Shown here one piece after another: positions 49,914 through 59,553 of a stretch of 64,000 bases of DNA (position 1 is its first letter; each line of letters starts with the position of its first letter). The notes beneath the pieces are model-generated. The model was given only the letters and a program-made list of their open reading frames with translations. It ran no database searches and was not told where the DNA came from. The position numbers and the translations under genes are program-made. The stretch is from NCBI GenBank assembly GCA_016706545.1, contig JADJJK010000008.1:155958-219957 (forward strand), written 5' to 3'. The DNA comes from Myxococcales bacterium. GTDB lineage: Bacteria > Myxococcota_A > Polyangia > Haliangiales > Haliangiaceae.

Positions 49914-51185
49914 CTAGTCGGCGAGGCGTACGCTCTGCGCGTTGCCGAACATCTCGGCTCCGGTGACGATGATCTGATCTCCGGCTTTGGCACCGCTGAC
50001 CAGCTCCACCGAGTCGAGGCTCACCGCCCCGAGGCGAATCGGCCGGCGCAGGGCGGTTTCGTCTTCCACGAAGTAGGCGTAGTTGCCGCCCCCGGCCTCG
50101 ACGAAGGGCCCGCGTTGCACCATCAGTACGTTGGGCCGCTCCTCGATCAGGATGCGCGCTGACAGCCGTTGATTCTGGCGGAGACCCGCGGGGCGCTGAT
50201 CGACCAGCTTGAGGCGCGCCGCCACCTTGCCGTCGACCACCTCCGGCGACACCGACACCACCTGACCGGCGAAGGTCGTGGAGTCGGCCCGGATCTCCGC
50301 GGCCATACCAGCGGTCACTTCACGCGCGAAGCTGTCAGGTACCCGGAGCTCGATCTCGAAGGCCCCCAGGTCCACCACGGTCACGATGGGCGTGTTGCTC
50401 TCGACTTTCGCCGCTTGTGCGACCAGCAACTCGCCGACTTGTCCATCGACAGGGGAGGTGAGCTTGAGCGCAGCCACCTGGCGTTCGAGTTCGGTCACGA
50501 CCGCTCGTTGCCGATCGAGGCTCTGCTTGCGAGTCCCGAGATCAAACGTGGTCTCCTTGCGCTGCAGCCCCGCCTCGATTCGGGCGTGTTGGAGCGCGAT
50601 CTCGGTCTTCTTGAGGGCGTCTTGCGAGCGCCGGAACTCCAGTTCCGACACAACGCCGAGCCCAAACATCTCTTTGTTGATCTCGACCTCGCGCGCTGCG
50701 GTCTGGCGGTCGACCTCGGCCTGCGAGATGAGCTTCTGGGCGTTGGCTCCGCTGTGCTCGACGTCCAGCATGGCGCGCTCCACGCCGGTGGTGAGCCCCG
50801 CGAGCGTGGCCTGCTCCTGGACGAGCCGACTCTGCAACTCGGGGCTGGAGACGGTGGCTAGCACTTGTCCTCGCGTGGTCTTGTCGCCGGCCCGGGCGTG
50901 GAACTCCACCGTGCCCGCAGCGATCGCGTACAGCGTGGGGTTGTTGGCGGCCACCACCCGACCGTCGACCACGAGGTCTCGCACCAGCGTGCCGCGGCTC
51001 ACCGCGGCGATGCGCAGGCGCGCTCGGTCTACCGAGTTGCCGGCGCCAAGCCAGCCTCGAATCACGTAGCCGATCGCGGCCAGGGCCGCCGCGGCGATCA
51101 GGCCACGCATCATCCAGCGCCGCCAGGCCGGAGCGGCTTGTGGACCGCTGAGCGTTACATCTTGTCCCGAAGTGTCGCGAATCAT
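49914..51185 (-). CDS. HlyD/MacA-type periplasmic adaptor protein
   Basis: 423 residues from ATG 51185; an in-frame TTG at 51263 is less likely. One N-terminal membrane helix (GLIAAAALAAIGYVIRGWLG) is followed by a lipoyl half-motif (GTVEFHARAGDKTTRGQVLA). A long alpha hairpin (about residues 110-230) precedes the second lipoyl half (LKLTSPVDGQVGELLVAQAA) and a beta-barrel and membrane-proximal domain. Such adaptors link MacB-type pumps to a TolC-like channel. No TolC gene is in the window, so the channel must come from elsewhere. It sits between the radical SAM gene and the ATPase. Confidence 0.92.
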   Translation of the reverse strand: MIRDTSGQDVTLSGPQAAPAWRRWMMRGLIAAAALAAIGYVIRGWLGAGNSVDRARLRIAAVSRGTLVRDLVVDGRVVAANNPTLYAIAAGTVEFHARAGDKTTRGQVLATVSSPELQSRLVQEQATLAGLTTGVERAMLDVEHSGANAQKLISQAEVDRQTAAREVEINKEMFGLGVVSELEFRRSQDALKKTEIALQHARIEAGLQRKETTFDLGTRKQSLDRQRAVVTELERQVAALKLTSPVDGQVGELLVAQAAKVESNTPIVTVVDLGAFEIELRVPDSFAREVTAGMAAEIRADSTTFAGQVVSVSPEVVDGKVAARLKLVDQRPAGLRQNQRLSARILIEERPNVLMVQRGPFVEAGGGNYAYFVEDETALRRPIRLGAVSLDSVELVSGAKAGDQIIVTGAEMFGNAQSVRLAD

Positions 51186-51312
51186 CAGCGCTTCGCCCTC
51201 GGCGCTAGCGTAATGCAACTGGCGCGCCGTAGCGAACCTGGAAGGGGCCGAATGCTGGTCCAAGAATGCAGAAGCAGCTTTTTTTTGGCCAGGGAAGGTC
51301 GCGCAAGATCGC

Positions 51313-53436
51313 TTACAGACCTTGGAGGCGAAGCAGCATCTCCTTGGCGGCGAGGTAGGCGGCGCTGGGGTTGGCCTCCACCGCGAGGACCTCGGGGCCC
51401 AAGATCAAGTATCCGCCGTTTGCCAGCACTTCTATCTGTCCTCCGTTGCGGGACGGGGAAGACTCGACGGAGAGGAACTCGAGGACGTCGCTGGCCGTCG
51501 GCGCGGTTCCTTCTTCTCGCCTCGCGGCCAGATACCGGGCGATGTCGTCCGTCGTGCAGAAATTGTCGAGCGTGTCAAACTGCGTATGGTGACGAACCGT
51601 GCGCGAGCGTGGGAGATCAGCGCCGTTTGATGCTCCAGCTTCATCGTCGGGCCAGAGCTTGGCGCCGTGCTTCTTGAAGTAGAGCAGGCTGTGGCTGCTA
51701 TCGATTCCGCCGACGAAGGGGCGGTTGTATCCGCCTCGACGAATCGCTCGCGAGGCCTGCTGTAGCCGCTCGTCGTGGGAGCTGCCGTTGAGATGGAGCG
51801 CCCCAGTAGAGTCGACCCAGCCGAGCGAGCGCGCGATGTCATCGCCAGCGGTACGGACCACTTTCTCCAGGCCAAAGCGCGCTGGCTCCTTGGCGACCAT
51901 CGACTGCGACGTGAGCACGAACTCGCCGATGCCCGCCAGGGTCCACGAGTCCTGATGCTTGATCAGGAAGTCGTAGGTCATGAGCGCTTCCTCAGGGGTC
52001 TCGGAGGGGAACCCGGTGAACCCCATCATCTGGACGCCGATGTTGGCCTGACGAAGAGCCTGCAGGATCTTGGCGATGTTCTCTGGGCTGGTGCCCTTGT
52101 CGATGAGCTCGAGGATGCGCGGCGCAGCCGACTCGTACCCAAAGGAGATGGCGACGCACCCGCTCGAGAACAGTTCTTGCGTGAGACCGCTGATGAACGT
52201 CTTCTCCAGTCGGAGCTCGGCGGACCAGGAGAGCTGCAGCGGCTTGATGGCTTCCGCGAGCTTGCGCAGGTACTTTGGCGACATCGCGTCGACCGCGAAG
52301 TAGATCGTCGACCCGATGTTGGCGATGCTCTGCAGGTCGCTGACCACGCTGGAGGTTGGTCGCTCGCGCGACGGCGAAGTTGGTGCGTCGGTGTTCAGGC
52401 CGTAGTCGCAGAAGGTGCAGCGGTTCCAGTAGCAGCCACGGGTTGGCGAGTACAGGATCACCGGCTCGGGGGACCAGTAGCTTGGCCAGTCCCAGACCTG
52501 ATAGTTTGGAGGGCTGGAACTGGCGAGGTCCTCATAGGCGACCTGGGGACGCCCCGAGAGCAGGGACCTGGTCAGCACTCCGGGCGCGCGCACCGACTGT
52601 GGCGCGGTGTCCAGGTTCTCCAGCAGGTGGACCAGCGCGGCCTCGCCCTCGCCAACGACCAGATAGTCCGCGGTGGGGAAGAGTTTCCAGATGTCGCGCA
52701 ACGAGTCGATCTGCTTGGTAATGTCGCTTATCTCGGTTCCCCCGAGGCAAAGGCGGACCTCCGGAAGTTCTTGGCGGATGAGCCTCGCCATGTGGAGGGC
52801 GAGCGGAAGCTGCGCGATGTAGTTTACCGACAGCCCGATGAACCGCCACGGCCGCGAGTGGAGGTGAGCGCGGAACTCGGTCTGCAGGTAGGGCGCAAAC
52901 GGCGCGGCCAGCGTGGCGATGAGATCGGGATCGCTCAGATCGCCGACACTCGAGAAGCTGACCACGTGGCTATAGTTGAACGCCAGGCCATCAAACTGAC
53001 CAACCAGGCCATCGAGTGAGAGCAGGTCGATCCACGTGTTGATGACCGACACCGCCCGCTGATATCGAGGGTAGTCGTAGAACTGCGCCGCGGTGCGAAA
53101 CGTCTCGATGGCCTCTCTGGGCATCTCGGCGGAAAGCGCGAGGCCCTTCAAGGCGTAGCGGTATCGGAGTTCGTCCAGGCGGCTGAGTGAATCCTTGCGC
53201 TCAATGTCGGCAAGACAGAGTTTCGCGCGGGCGAGGAGTTCTGCCACCTGTCCATCGTTCGCCAGGTAGTTGAGCGCCTCGACGTTGGCGTCGAGGGCTC
53301 TCCCACTGCGCAGTCCTTTGGCCTCGGTAGCGGCGAGCAAGTATGAGATCGAGTGGTATGGGCACGTGGGATCCGTCAACGGCGGATTCACCAACAAAAA
53401 CGGAAGGTCTCTTCGTTCCTGCTCCACAAGCGCCAT
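51313..53436 (-). CDS. B12-binding-domain radical SAM enzyme, candidate peptide-modifying enzyme
   Basis: 707 residues; GAGG six bases before the ATG. Residues about 10-280 form a Rossmann-like cobalamin-binding-type domain (LPFLLVNPPLTDP, ALDANVEALNYL, LCLGGTEISDI, YLVVGEGEAALVHLLEN). The cluster motif is Cys335-x4-Cys340-x2-Cys343 (RGCYWNRCTFCDYG), one residue longer than the standard CxxxCxxC, followed by a TIM-barrel (IYFAVDAMSPKYLRKLA, ISFGYESAAPRILELIDKG, QMMGFTGFPSETPEEA). No typical DxHxxG cobalamin ligand is seen. A C-terminal tail of about 150 residues is unassigned and could bind a leader peptide. It lies 49 bases after the Asn-rich peptide gene, which is its best substrate candidate. 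Confidence 0.88.
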   Translation of the reverse strand: MALVEQERRDLPFLLVNPPLTDPTCPYHSISYLLAATEAKGLRSGRALDANVEALNYLANDGQVAELLARAKLCLADIERKDSLSRLDELRYRYALKGLALSAEMPREAIETFRTAAQFYDYPRYQRAVSVINTWIDLLSLDGLVGQFDGLAFNYSHVVSFSSVGDLSDPDLIATLAAPFAPYLQTEFRAHLHSRPWRFIGLSVNYIAQLPLALHMARLIRQELPEVRLCLGGTEISDITKQIDSLRDIWKLFPTADYLVVGEGEAALVHLLENLDTAPQSVRAPGVLTRSLLSGRPQVAYEDLASSSPPNYQVWDWPSYWSPEPVILYSPTRGCYWNRCTFCDYGLNTDAPTSPSRERPTSSVVSDLQSIANIGSTIYFAVDAMSPKYLRKLAEAIKPLQLSWSAELRLEKTFISGLTQELFSSGCVAISFGYESAAPRILELIDKGTSPENIAKILQALRQANIGVQMMGFTGFPSETPEEALMTYDFLIKHQDSWTLAGIGEFVLTSQSMVAKEPARFGLEKVVRTAGDDIARSLGWVDSTGALHLNGSSHDERLQQASRAIRRGGYNRPFVGGIDSSHSLLYFKKHGAKLWPDDEAGASNGADLPRSRTVRHHTQFDTLDNFCTTDDIARYLAARREEGTAPTASDVLEFLSVESSPSRNGGQIEVLANGGYLILGPEVLAVEANPSAAYLAAKEMLLRLQGL

Positions 53437-53485
53437 GCCTTACCTCGGTGTCGGAGACTCGATCCTCGCACGCGCGACTGGCGAA

Positions 53486-53725
53486 CTACGCCAGCTTCTT
53501 GATGTTGATGTTGTTGTTGTTGTTGGTCGCAGCGACGCGCTCGTCCATCTGCTCGTTCAAGCCCGAGAGCGCATGAACTTCAGTGGGGGACAGACCCTCA
53601 AGGACGGTACGCTCGGTCTGGGTCAAGCCCTCCCCGTGCTGAACGATTGCCTGCTGCAGGCCGATCGCCGGAGCCGCGGCGAGGACGGCCGAGAAAGCGA
53701 GAATCACGGACTTCTTTTCAATCAT
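53486..53725 (-). CDS. Small Asn-rich peptide, candidate RiPP precursor
   Basis: 79 residues with a strong ribosome site (AGGAG, then eight bases to the ATG). The N-terminus MIEKKSVILAFSAVLAAAPA looks like a signal peptide or a hydrophobic leader. The middle (LTQTERTVLEGLSPTEVHAL) is amphipathic helix. The tail is AATNNNNNINIKKLA: Asn68-72, then Ile-Asn-Ile-Lys-Lys-Leu-Ala. The five Asn are all AAC codons. It is the first gene of a run leading into a radical SAM enzyme, adaptor, ATPase and two permeases. I do not recognise the family. It may be a precursor whose C-terminal core is modified and exported; a small secreted protein is the alternative. Confidence 0.75.
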   Translation of the reverse strand: MIEKKSVILAFSAVLAAAPAIGLQQAIVQHGEGLTQTERTVLEGLSPTEVHALSGLNEQMDERVAATNNNNNINIKKLA

Positions 53726-53765
53726 CTGTCGTCTCCTGTATGGCTGTAGCGTAGGGAATGCGACC

Positions 53766-53915
53766 CTACGGTGACCGTGAGGCTATCATTCACCTCCTAC
53801 CAGGAGGAAGAAGATTCTAGAAATTTACCGAGATGGGATTTACTGTTTTTCTCGTCGAGAGCGAGTCGTGATTGGTTTCGAGATTCGCGAGTCACCTATA
53901 CATATGAAAATGTAT
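53766..53915 (-). promoter_or_regulatory. AT-rich leader/promoter of the peptide operon with two inverted repeats
   Basis: Upstream of the peptide gene the base composition drops in GC. Two inverted repeats stand out: atacat-atgaaa-atgtat (53898-53915, 6-bp arms, operator-like) and cctcct-acc-aggagg (53793-53807). On the - strand the second folds a consensus AGGAGG ribosome site against its own complement. That site precedes a seven-codon frame (ATG at 53789, stop at 53766). The promoter itself cannot be pinned down by eye. Confidence 0.5.
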
Positions 53916-54012
53916 CACGCACTACTTCTTCATTGATTCGATAATGCGCCGCGTCTAAGGACCTGTCCTTGCGGTGAGCACATCAAATGTGGGCCTGGGT
54001 AGCTGGCTCGGG

Positions 54013-55239
54013 TCAGAACCGCGCGTCGCTCAACGGGAGAGCCCAGATGTCGCTGGTCAGTCCGACCTGATCGAAGATGGCCTTGGCCTCGGCGAGGGTC
54101 CACTTGCGCCAGTCGAGGTCGAGGTGTCTGCCGTACCAGACCTGGGCGAGCGCGAGGACCTGGCTGGTGGGGACGACCTCGCCGCGCGGCAGGCCGTGGC
54201 GCGAGCACCAGCCGGAGATCTGATCAGCCTGCGCGAACGGCAGGACCGTGGAGCACCAATGCACGACGTTGTTCCACGCCTCGCGCACGGGGATCGCGAA
54301 GTGGACGGGCAGGTCGTCAGATACGATCCGCCCGCCTCGAACCTCGATCCGCGCTTCGCTTCGCTCGCCGCCGAGACGGGTGTGTACTGTCGAGTCCTCG
54401 CCGGCGAGCGTCACGATGCCCATGGCGCACCAGAGGCACGGCGCCCACCATCCCCGATCTTGCGCCTGGACCCACACGGCGGTGGGAGACGCCGAGAAGG
54501 GGTGCGCGATCCAGATCCGCTCGGAGCCGGGGTGCAGGACCAGGCCGTGGCCCTCGTGAAGCCGCATGAGGCTGGCGCTGACCTCGGCGGGGGCCGCCGC
54601 GGCGGCCTGGGAGATCTCGGCGGCGTTCGGGGGCCGTCCCTTTTCCAGAAACGACCTCATGACCGCGTGATGGGTGCGCGCGTCCAGCGCGTCGTCCCGG
54701 AGGTGCTGATCATTTCCATTGGGAGGAGGCACTTGCCCGGCATGATCCGGCGTGGGCTCGAGCGATCGGAACATGACGAGCGCGTCGGTGGGGCCCAGCC
54801 GCTCGTGGTCGAAGGCCGAAGGGACGCGCGCGATCACGCGGAACCCGAGGCTCTCCCAGAGATGCAAGGCTGGCGCGTTGGTGGCCACGACGAAGTTGAA
54901 CAGCATCCCGCGAAAGCCCAGGGTCCGCGCGCGATCGAGGGAGTGCTGGCCGAGCGTTCGGCCGATCCCACGGCCGCGGTGCGCCTCGTCGACGACGTAG
55001 GACGCGGTGCCGATCATTGATCCGCGGCCCGGGTGATTCGCGCGCAGCGTGTAGCCTCCGACCACGGCGCCGTCCAGTTCGGCGACCCACTGCTCTCCGC
55101 CACGGCCGCTCCAGTATGGCGCGAACGCCGCTTCGGCGAACGTCTCATCCTGGACGTAGGTCTCGCCGGCGACGACGACCGCCGAGAAGATCCTCCACAA
55201 GGCGGGCATATCGTCGGGGCAAGCAAGGCGAAGCCTCAT
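54013..55239 (-). CDS. GNAT acetyltransferase fused to an alkylmercury-lyase (MerB)-like domain
   Basis: 408 residues. Residues 1-170 are a GNAT domain (acetyl-CoA motif HRGRGIGRTLGQHSLDRA, then NAPALHLWESLGF). After a linker a winged-helix segment (FLEKGRPPNAAEISQA, LMRLHEGHGLVL) leads to a MerB-like core: CLWCAMG, where MerB has Trp-Cys96-Ala-Leu-Asp99, and a NNVVHWCSTVLPFAQADQI segment. The first Cys is kept, but Asp99 is Gly and the position of Cys159 seems to be Asn by my alignment, so carbon-mercury cleavage is unlikely. No mer genes are nearby. It lies on the same strand as tryptophanase, 99 bases downstream. The function is unknown. Confidence 0.8.
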   Translation of the reverse strand: MRLRLACPDDMPALWRIFSAVVVAGETYVQDETFAEAAFAPYWSGRGGEQWVAELDGAVVGGYTLRANHPGRGSMIGTASYVVDEAHRGRGIGRTLGQHSLDRARTLGFRGMLFNFVVATNAPALHLWESLGFRVIARVPSAFDHERLGPTDALVMFRSLEPTPDHAGQVPPPNGNDQHLRDDALDARTHHAVMRSFLEKGRPPNAAEISQAAAAAPAEVSASLMRLHEGHGLVLHPGSERIWIAHPFSASPTAVWVQAQDRGWWAPCLWCAMGIVTLAGEDSTVHTRLGGERSEARIEVRGGRIVSDDLPVHFAIPVREAWNNVVHWCSTVLPFAQADQISGWCSRHGLPRGEVVPTSQVLALAQVWYGRHLDLDWRKWTLAEAKAIFDQVGLTSDIWALPLSDARF

Positions 55240-55281
55240 CGGGCGATCCTACCCCAGGAGCACGTGCGGTGGCTCGCCTGG

Positions 55282-55314
55282 CTCGACTCGCTCGACTCGC
55301 TCGACTCGCTCGAC
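55282..55314. repeat. 9-bp tandem repeat ctcgactcg, 3.7 copies
   Basis: In the 99-base gap between the tryptophanase stop and the GNAT/MerB-like start. It is non-coding on the operon strand. No function can be read from it. Confidence 0.85.
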
Positions 55315-55338
55315 CTGGCGCGCGAGCGCTTCGGGGCG

Positions 55339-56736
55339 CTACGCCAGGGGCGCGAAGCGGGCGGTGAAGTGGCGCAGGAAGGCGGGCTCCTGCACGATGC
55401 GCAGGCCGCGCAAGGTGGCGCGGCGGTGGGCGAGCTCGGCGATGCCCTCGAGGACGTAGTCCATGTGGGCCTGGGTGTAGACGCGGCGCGGGATGGCGAG
55501 GCGGACCAGCTCCATGGCGGAGGGCACGAAGCTGCCGTCGGGGCGCTTGCCGAACATGACGGAGCCGATCTCGCAGCTCCGGATGCCCTCGGCCCGATAG
55601 AGCTCGACGGCGAGGGCCTGGGCAGGGAACTGCTCGGCGGGGATGTGGGGCAAGAGGGCGCGCGCGTCGATGTACACGGCGTGTCCGCCGGGCGGACGCA
55701 TGGTGGGGACGCCGACGCGGGTGAGGCCATCGGCGATGTAGCGGGTGACGCCTTCGCGGTAGGCCAGGTAGGTCTCCTCCAGCACCTCGTCGAGCCCGAC
55801 GGCGAGGGCCTCCAGGTCGCGGGCGGCCAGGCCGCCGTAGGTGGGGAAGCCCTCGGTGAGGATCAGGCGGCTGCGCAGGAGCGGCACCCAGGCGACGTCG
55901 CGCAGGGCGATGAAGCCGCCGATGTTGACCAGGCCATCCTTCTTGGCGCTGACCAGGCAGCCGTCGGCGAGCTCGAAGACCTCGCGGGCGATCTGGCGCG
56001 GGGTCTTGTCTGCGGCCTCGGGCTCGCGCACCTTGATGAACCAGGCGTTCTCGGCGAAGCGGCAGGCGTCGAGGAGAAACGGCACGCCGTGGCGGCGGCA
56101 CGCGGCGGAGATGTCGCGCAGGTTGGCGAGCGACACCGGCTGGCCGCCGCCGGTGTTGTTGGTGATGGTGGTCATCACGAAGGGCACGTGGCCGCGGTGC
56201 TCGGTGAGGAAGGCCTCCAGGCGCGGCACGTCGACGTTGCCCTTGAAGGGGTGATCGAGCGTGGGATCCTTGCCCTCGGCGCACACCAGATCGACCGCGT
56301 CCACGCCGAGCTGCTCGAGGTTGGCGCGGGTGGTGTCGAAGTGGTTGTTGGAGGGCACCTTGTCGCCGGCCTTGCACATGAGCGAGAACAGCAGGTGCTC
56401 GGCGGCGCGGCCCTGGTGGGTGGGGACCACGTGCTGATAGCCGGTGAGGCGCTGCACGACCTCCTCGAAGCGATAGAAGCTGCGCGAGCCGGCGTAGCTC
56501 TCATCGGCGGTCATCATGGCGCCCCACTGGGCGGCGCTCATGGCGGTGGTGCCGGAGTCGGTGAGGAAGTCGAAGGTGACATCCGCGGCCCGCACCGCGA
56601 ACAGGTTGTAGCCGACGTCTTCGAGGACGCGCTCGCGCTCGGCGACGGTGCGCAGCGGCAGGGGCTCGACGACCTTGATCTTGAAGGGCTCGATGATCGA
56701 GCGCTTGCGGGGAAGGGGAGCGGCGGGAGTCGTCAT
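55339..56736 (-). CDS. tnaA: Tryptophanase (PLP-dependent beta-eliminating lyase)
   Basis: 465 residues, the usual length. Family signatures are FLTDSGTTAMSAAQWGAMM, PTHQGRAAEHLLFS, TITNNTGGGQPVSLANL, the PLP lysine Lys266 in SAKKDGLVNIGG, FPTYGGLAARDLEALAVGL and IPRRVYTQAHMDYVLEGI. The choice between tryptophanase and tyrosine phenol-lyase rests on His456 in LRHFTARF; TPL has Phe there (LRFFTARF), TnaA has His. It cleaves tryptophan to indole, pyruvate and ammonia. Its neighbours degrade tyrosine, so TPL activity is not excluded. It follows boxB after a 200-base gap containing a purine-rich tract. Confidence 0.87.
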   Translation of the reverse strand: MTTPAAPLPRKRSIIEPFKIKVVEPLPLRTVAERERVLEDVGYNLFAVRAADVTFDFLTDSGTTAMSAAQWGAMMTADESYAGSRSFYRFEEVVQRLTGYQHVVPTHQGRAAEHLLFSLMCKAGDKVPSNNHFDTTRANLEQLGVDAVDLVCAEGKDPTLDHPFKGNVDVPRLEAFLTEHRGHVPFVMTTITNNTGGGQPVSLANLRDISAACRRHGVPFLLDACRFAENAWFIKVREPEAADKTPRQIAREVFELADGCLVSAKKDGLVNIGGFIALRDVAWVPLLRSRLILTEGFPTYGGLAARDLEALAVGLDEVLEETYLAYREGVTRYIADGLTRVGVPTMRPPGGHAVYIDARALLPHIPAEQFPAQALAVELYRAEGIRSCEIGSVMFGKRPDGSFVPSAMELVRLAIPRRVYTQAHMDYVLEGIAELAHRRATLRGLRIVQEPAFLRHFTARFAPLA

Positions 56737-56908
56737 GTCAGTCCAGTCTGGCGCCCGGCGGCGCCAGCGGTCCAGCGCAGACGTGCGCGCACGGCAGGCG
56801 CCGGAGGACTTCTTGAGGGATCTTGCGGCGGGGCGGAAAAAGGGGAGAGGCAGAAAGAGAGAAAGAGAGGGGGCAAAGAGCGCGAGGGCCCGAGGGCGCA
56901 GCGCGGGC

Positions 56909-56921
56909 GGGTTAGAAACCC
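56909..56921 (-). terminator. Weak stem-loop after boxB
   Basis: gggtt-aga-aaccc, a 5-bp stem 16 bases beyond the boxB stop, followed on the - strand by a C/T-rich tract (complement of 56820-56880). It may attenuate transcription before tryptophanase; the stem is too short for confidence. Confidence 0.3.
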
Positions 56922-56936
56922 ACCCCTACGGCAGCG

Positions 56937-58352
<1,416 letters not shown>

Positions 58353-58476
58353 GGAGAAGAGACCTTGCGGTTGGGGTCCGGGAGCCGGGGACGAGGGGGG
58401 GAGCGAGCGAGCGAGGGCGCAGCGGGGACGCAGCGGGAGGGGGTCCGATGGACGGCGCCCGGCGCGTGGCGCTGGC

Positions 58477-59553
58477 CTAGGTCAGGTAGCCGCGGCGCTC
58501 CTGATCTCGCTCGATGGAGCGGAACAAGGCGCCGAAGTTGCCCTCGCCAAACGACAGGTGATTTCTGCGCTGGATGATCTCGATGAAGATGGGGCCGATC
58601 AGGTTCTTGGTGAAGATCTGCAGCAAGTAGCCGTCGGCGTCGCCGTCCACCAGGACATCGCGGCGGGCGATCTCGTCGTGGTCTTCGCGGACGTTGGGGA
58701 CGCGCTGGAAGACCTCTTGGTAGTAGTCCGCGTCGATGTCGAGGAAGTGGATCGGCGTGCCCTCGAGCGCGCGCAGCGAGGCGAGGATGTCGTCGGTCAG
58801 GAACGCGAGGTGCTGGATGCCCGGGCCCTTGTACTCGTCGAGGTACTCGTTGATCTGGCTCTTCTTCTCGTCGGCCTCGTTGATGGGGATGCAGAAGGTG
58901 CCGCACGGGGAGCGCAGCGCGAACGACTGCAGCCCGGTCTTGACGCCGCGGATGTCGAAGTACCGGACCTCGGAGAAGCCGAAGATGTCGCGGTAGAACG
59001 CGGCCCAGCGCGCCAGCTCGCCGCGCGGCACGTTGTTGGTCAGGTGGTCGATGCGGACAAAGCCCTTGTCGGCCACGCGGTCCGGGCAGTCGAGCGGCAC
59101 GAAGCCGAGCGAGCTCCAGGTGTCGCTGTCATCGACGAAGCACAGGAGCGAGTCGCCGATGCCGCGCACCGCTGGCACCCGCGAGCCATCCAGGCGGCAC
59201 AGATCCCCCGCCACCGCCTGGGCGCCGCGCTCGATCGCGGTGGCCGCGGCCTCGGTGGCGCGCTCGACCTTCCAGCCCATGGCGCTGATGCACGGGCCAT
59301 GCGCGGAGCTAAAGCGCGAGGAGAAGCCGGTGCGCGAGCGGTCGATGAGCAGGCGCATCTCGCCTTGCTCGTAGAGGTCCACCGGGCGCTCGGCGTGGCG
59401 CATGGTGCGGGAGAAGCCAAAGGCCAGGAGCAGGCGGTGCAGCGGCTCGGGGTCCGGCGCCGCCATCACCAGGAAGGCGATGCCGCGCAGCCGGCACGGG
59501 TTGGCGTCGTACGCGACGGGAGCGGAGGCGGAGAAGTCAGGTCGGTAGTTCAT
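58477..59553 (-). CDS. hppD: 4-Hydroxyphenylpyruvate dioxygenase
   Basis: 358 residues from ATG 59553. Two VOC-type halves are seen; the iron ligands are His170 (RIDHLTNNV), His248 (GIQHLAFLTDDI) and Glu325 (GPIFIEIIQRR). KNLIGPIFIEII and GFGEGNF-like LSFGEGNFGALFRSIE are classical. It converts 4-hydroxyphenylpyruvate to homogentisate, the second step of tyrosine degradation, in the cytoplasm. It is followed 124 bases on by boxB and preceded by the next enzyme of the pathway, homogentisate dioxygenase. Confidence 0.95.
   Translation of the reverse strand: MNYRPDFSASAPVAYDANPCRLRGIAFLVMAAPDPEPLHRLLLAFGFSRTMRHAERPVDLYEQGEMRLLIDRSRTGFSSRFSSAHGPCISAMGWKVERATEAAATAIERGAQAVAGDLCRLDGSRVPAVRGIGDSLLCFVDDSDTWSSLGFVPLDCPDRVADKGFVRIDHLTNNVPRGELARWAAFYRDIFGFSEVRYFDIRGVKTGLQSFALRSPCGTFCIPINEADEKKSQINEYLDEYKGPGIQHLAFLTDDILASLRALEGTPIHFLDIDADYYQEVFQRVPNVREDHDEIARRDVLVDGDADGYLLQIFTKNLIGPIFIEIIQRRNHLSFGEGNFGALFRSIERDQERRGYLT

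Noticed and set aside
54013..55239. Mercury-resistance locus
   Set aside because: Only a MerB-like fold is present, with probable loss of catalytic residues, and no merA, merT, merP or merR nearby.
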